Below are positions 6,172-7,111 of a stretch of 7,111 bases of DNA, one piece after another. The DNA is from Firmicutes bacterium UBA3906. Lineage in GTDB: Bacteria; Bacillota; Clostridia; Caldicoprobacterales; DTU083. Location: assembly GCA_002391555.1 (NCBI GenBank), contig DGFG01000145.1, forward strand, positions 1 to 7,111, in the 5' to 3' direction. A program made the translations under genes and the position numbers. How positions within the stretch are numbered: position 1 is the first letter of the stretch; every line of letters starts with the position of its first letter. Below the pieces are notes generated by a model. It did no database searches. It saw nothing but the letters and a program-made list of their open reading frames with translations, and was not told the origin of the DNA.

Positions 6172-6897
6172 CTAGATGTTTCGACCAGTGGCAAGGGTTA
6201 GGACAAATACCTTGGCTGCACCTGCCTCCTTTAGGCTGGCAGTACAGCTATCAACCGTTGCCCCAGTGGTATATACATCATCTATTAGGAGTATATTTTT
6301 ATCCTTTATGATTGAAGGCTTTACTACTGTAAAGGCCCCCTTTAAGTTTTTCATTCTATCCTGCCTAGTCAGGCTTGCCTGCTTGTCAGTATCAATCTCC
6401 CTTAAGAGGACATCATCCCTAAAGGCTAACCCTTGCCCATAGGCTATATAGTCAGCTAAAAGGCTTGATTGATTAAAACCCCTATAGCTTTCCTTTCTTT
6501 TGTGGAGGGGGACGGGCATAACAAGGTCAATGGGCCAAGCAGACTCAGCAAAAAGGTCGCCCATAAGCAGGCCAAAGGTCCTAGCTAAACTAGTTTCCCC
6601 CTGGTACTTGTACCTATATATCAAATCCCTAATAGTCTGTGTATACTCATAGACTGATAGGCCAGCTGTAAAAAGGTGGCGGCTGGCCTGGCAATCCCTA
6701 CAATAGTCCATAAGGTCCTCCCGCAAGGGCTTGCCACACTTTTTGCATCTAGGGTCCCTTATAAGGGGCAAGGTTGACAGGCAGGCAGGGCAAAAGCTAT
6801 GACTGACACCTTTGTCCAAAGGATACTGACAAATATCGCAGTAGACCAAAGGATATAGTAGGTCTAAAACTGTATGGACGAGCGGTCTTATATTCAT
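6172..6897 (-). CDS. comF: ComF family phosphoribosyltransferase-like protein
   Basis: A complete 241-residue protein with the two expected parts. The N-terminal zinc-ribbon region has four CxxC pairs: Cys20/23, Cys36/39, Cys51/54 and Cys66/69. The C-terminal type I phosphoribosyltransferase domain has YRYKYQGE (94-101), PVPLHKRKESYRGFNQS (128-144), LTRQDRMKNLKGAF (176-189) and the PRPP-binding loop LLIDDVYTTGAT (203-214). Length and motif order match ComFC proteins, which support DNA uptake during natural transformation in Bacillus and Haemophilus and are also common in non-competent species; the enzymatic reaction is not settled. AGAGGG (6905-6910) lies 7 nt before the ATG. It follows the LysM gene by 27 bp and is probably co-transcribed with it. 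Nothing links it functionally to the NRPS downstream. Confidence 0.92.
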   Translation of the reverse strand: MNIRPLVHTVLDLLYPLVYCDICQYPLDKGVSHSFCPACLSTLPLIRDPRCKKCGKPLREDLMDYCRDCQASRHLFTAGLSVYEYTQTIRDLIYRYKYQGETSLARTFGLLMGDLFAESAWPIDLVMPVPLHKRKESYRGFNQSSLLADYIAYGQGLAFRDDVLLREIDTDKQASLTRQDRMKNLKGAFTVVKPSIIKDKNILLIDDVYTTGATVDSCTASLKEAGAAKVFVLTLATGRNI

Positions 6898-6924
6898 TAG
6901 AAAACCCTCTTTTCTCTTTTATGG

Positions 6925-7111
6925 CTAATACTTGAGCCTTTTAGGTATTTTAAAGCTTTGTCCTGGATAGATTATGGTGGAGGTCAGCTTATTTAGTTTC
7001 ATTATGTCCTTGTATTTTAGGCCATTTCCCAGATACCTTGCAGCTATATCCCAGAGGGTGTCACCAGAGACTACTGTATATAGCCAATAGCTAGGCTCTA
7101 ACTGATTAAAT
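6925..7111 (-). CDS. C-terminal end of a LysM domain protein (5' end outside window)
   Basis: The last 61 residues of a protein that enters from the right edge and stops at TAG 6927-6925. Residues 11-56 of the fragment form one LysM domain: YTVVSGDTLWDIAARYLG, then a YKDIMKLNKL helix and IIYPGQSFKIP. LysM modules bind N-acetylglucosamine-containing glycans such as peptidoglycan, so the protein probably acts at the cell wall. The domain is at the extreme C-terminus, with only five residues after it. What lies upstream (enzyme domain, membrane anchor or signal peptide) cannot be seen. It is followed closely by comF. Confidence 0.88.
   Translation of the reverse strand, partial: FNQLEPSYWLYTVVSGDTLWDIAARYLGNGLKYKDIMKLNKLTSTIIYPGQSFKIPKRLKY

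Noticed and set aside
6176..6442. Plus-strand open frame opposite comF
   Set aside because: It overlaps the conserved PRPP-binding region of comF in antisense; its peptide is a by-product of that coding sequence.

Overview
The window looks like the end of a contig from a CpG-poor, moderately low-GC Gram-positive anaerobe, probably in the Clostridia/Tissierellia range. This placement is an inference from gene types and base composition (AGG/AGA arginine codons, CTA leucine codons, very few CpG, many CTAG); no gene here fixes the species. All genes lie on the minus strand, so transcription runs from high to low coordinates. The first 19 bases are not genomic: they match the Tn5 mosaic-end/Nextera adapter exactly.

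Right part (about 6172-7111): the last 61 residues of a protein ending in a LysM domain, then, 27 bp later, a complete ComF-family phosphoribosyltransferase gene. These look like ordinary chromosomal genes that are probably co-transcribed.

Middle gap (5840-6171): an AT-rich intergenic region with one good sigma-A-type promoter firing leftward. A 13-bp palindrome sits at the predicted transcription start. A leader of about 130 nt with a locally GC-rich, potentially base-paired segment runs up to the next gene. I see no convincing terminator behind comF.

Left part (20-5839): a tight three-gene unit that looks like a small natural-product locus. It starts with a single-module non-ribosomal peptide synthetase (C-A-T-TE, 1367 aa). 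Its stop codon overlaps the start of a radical SAM protein distantly resembling spore photoproduct lyase. After 27 bp comes the N-terminal part of a CaiB/BaiF family III CoA-transferase, cut by the contig end. My inference is that the NRPS activates one amino acid, its N-terminal C domain joins it to an acyl or aminoacyl partner, the TE releases it, and the other two enzymes supply or tailor a building block. No phosphopantetheinyl transferase, MbtH protein, transporter or regulator is visible, so the locus may continue to the left or use factors encoded elsewhere. The most unusual sequence feature is a 3 x 48-bp in-frame tandem repeat (16 residues per unit) inside the adenylation domain.
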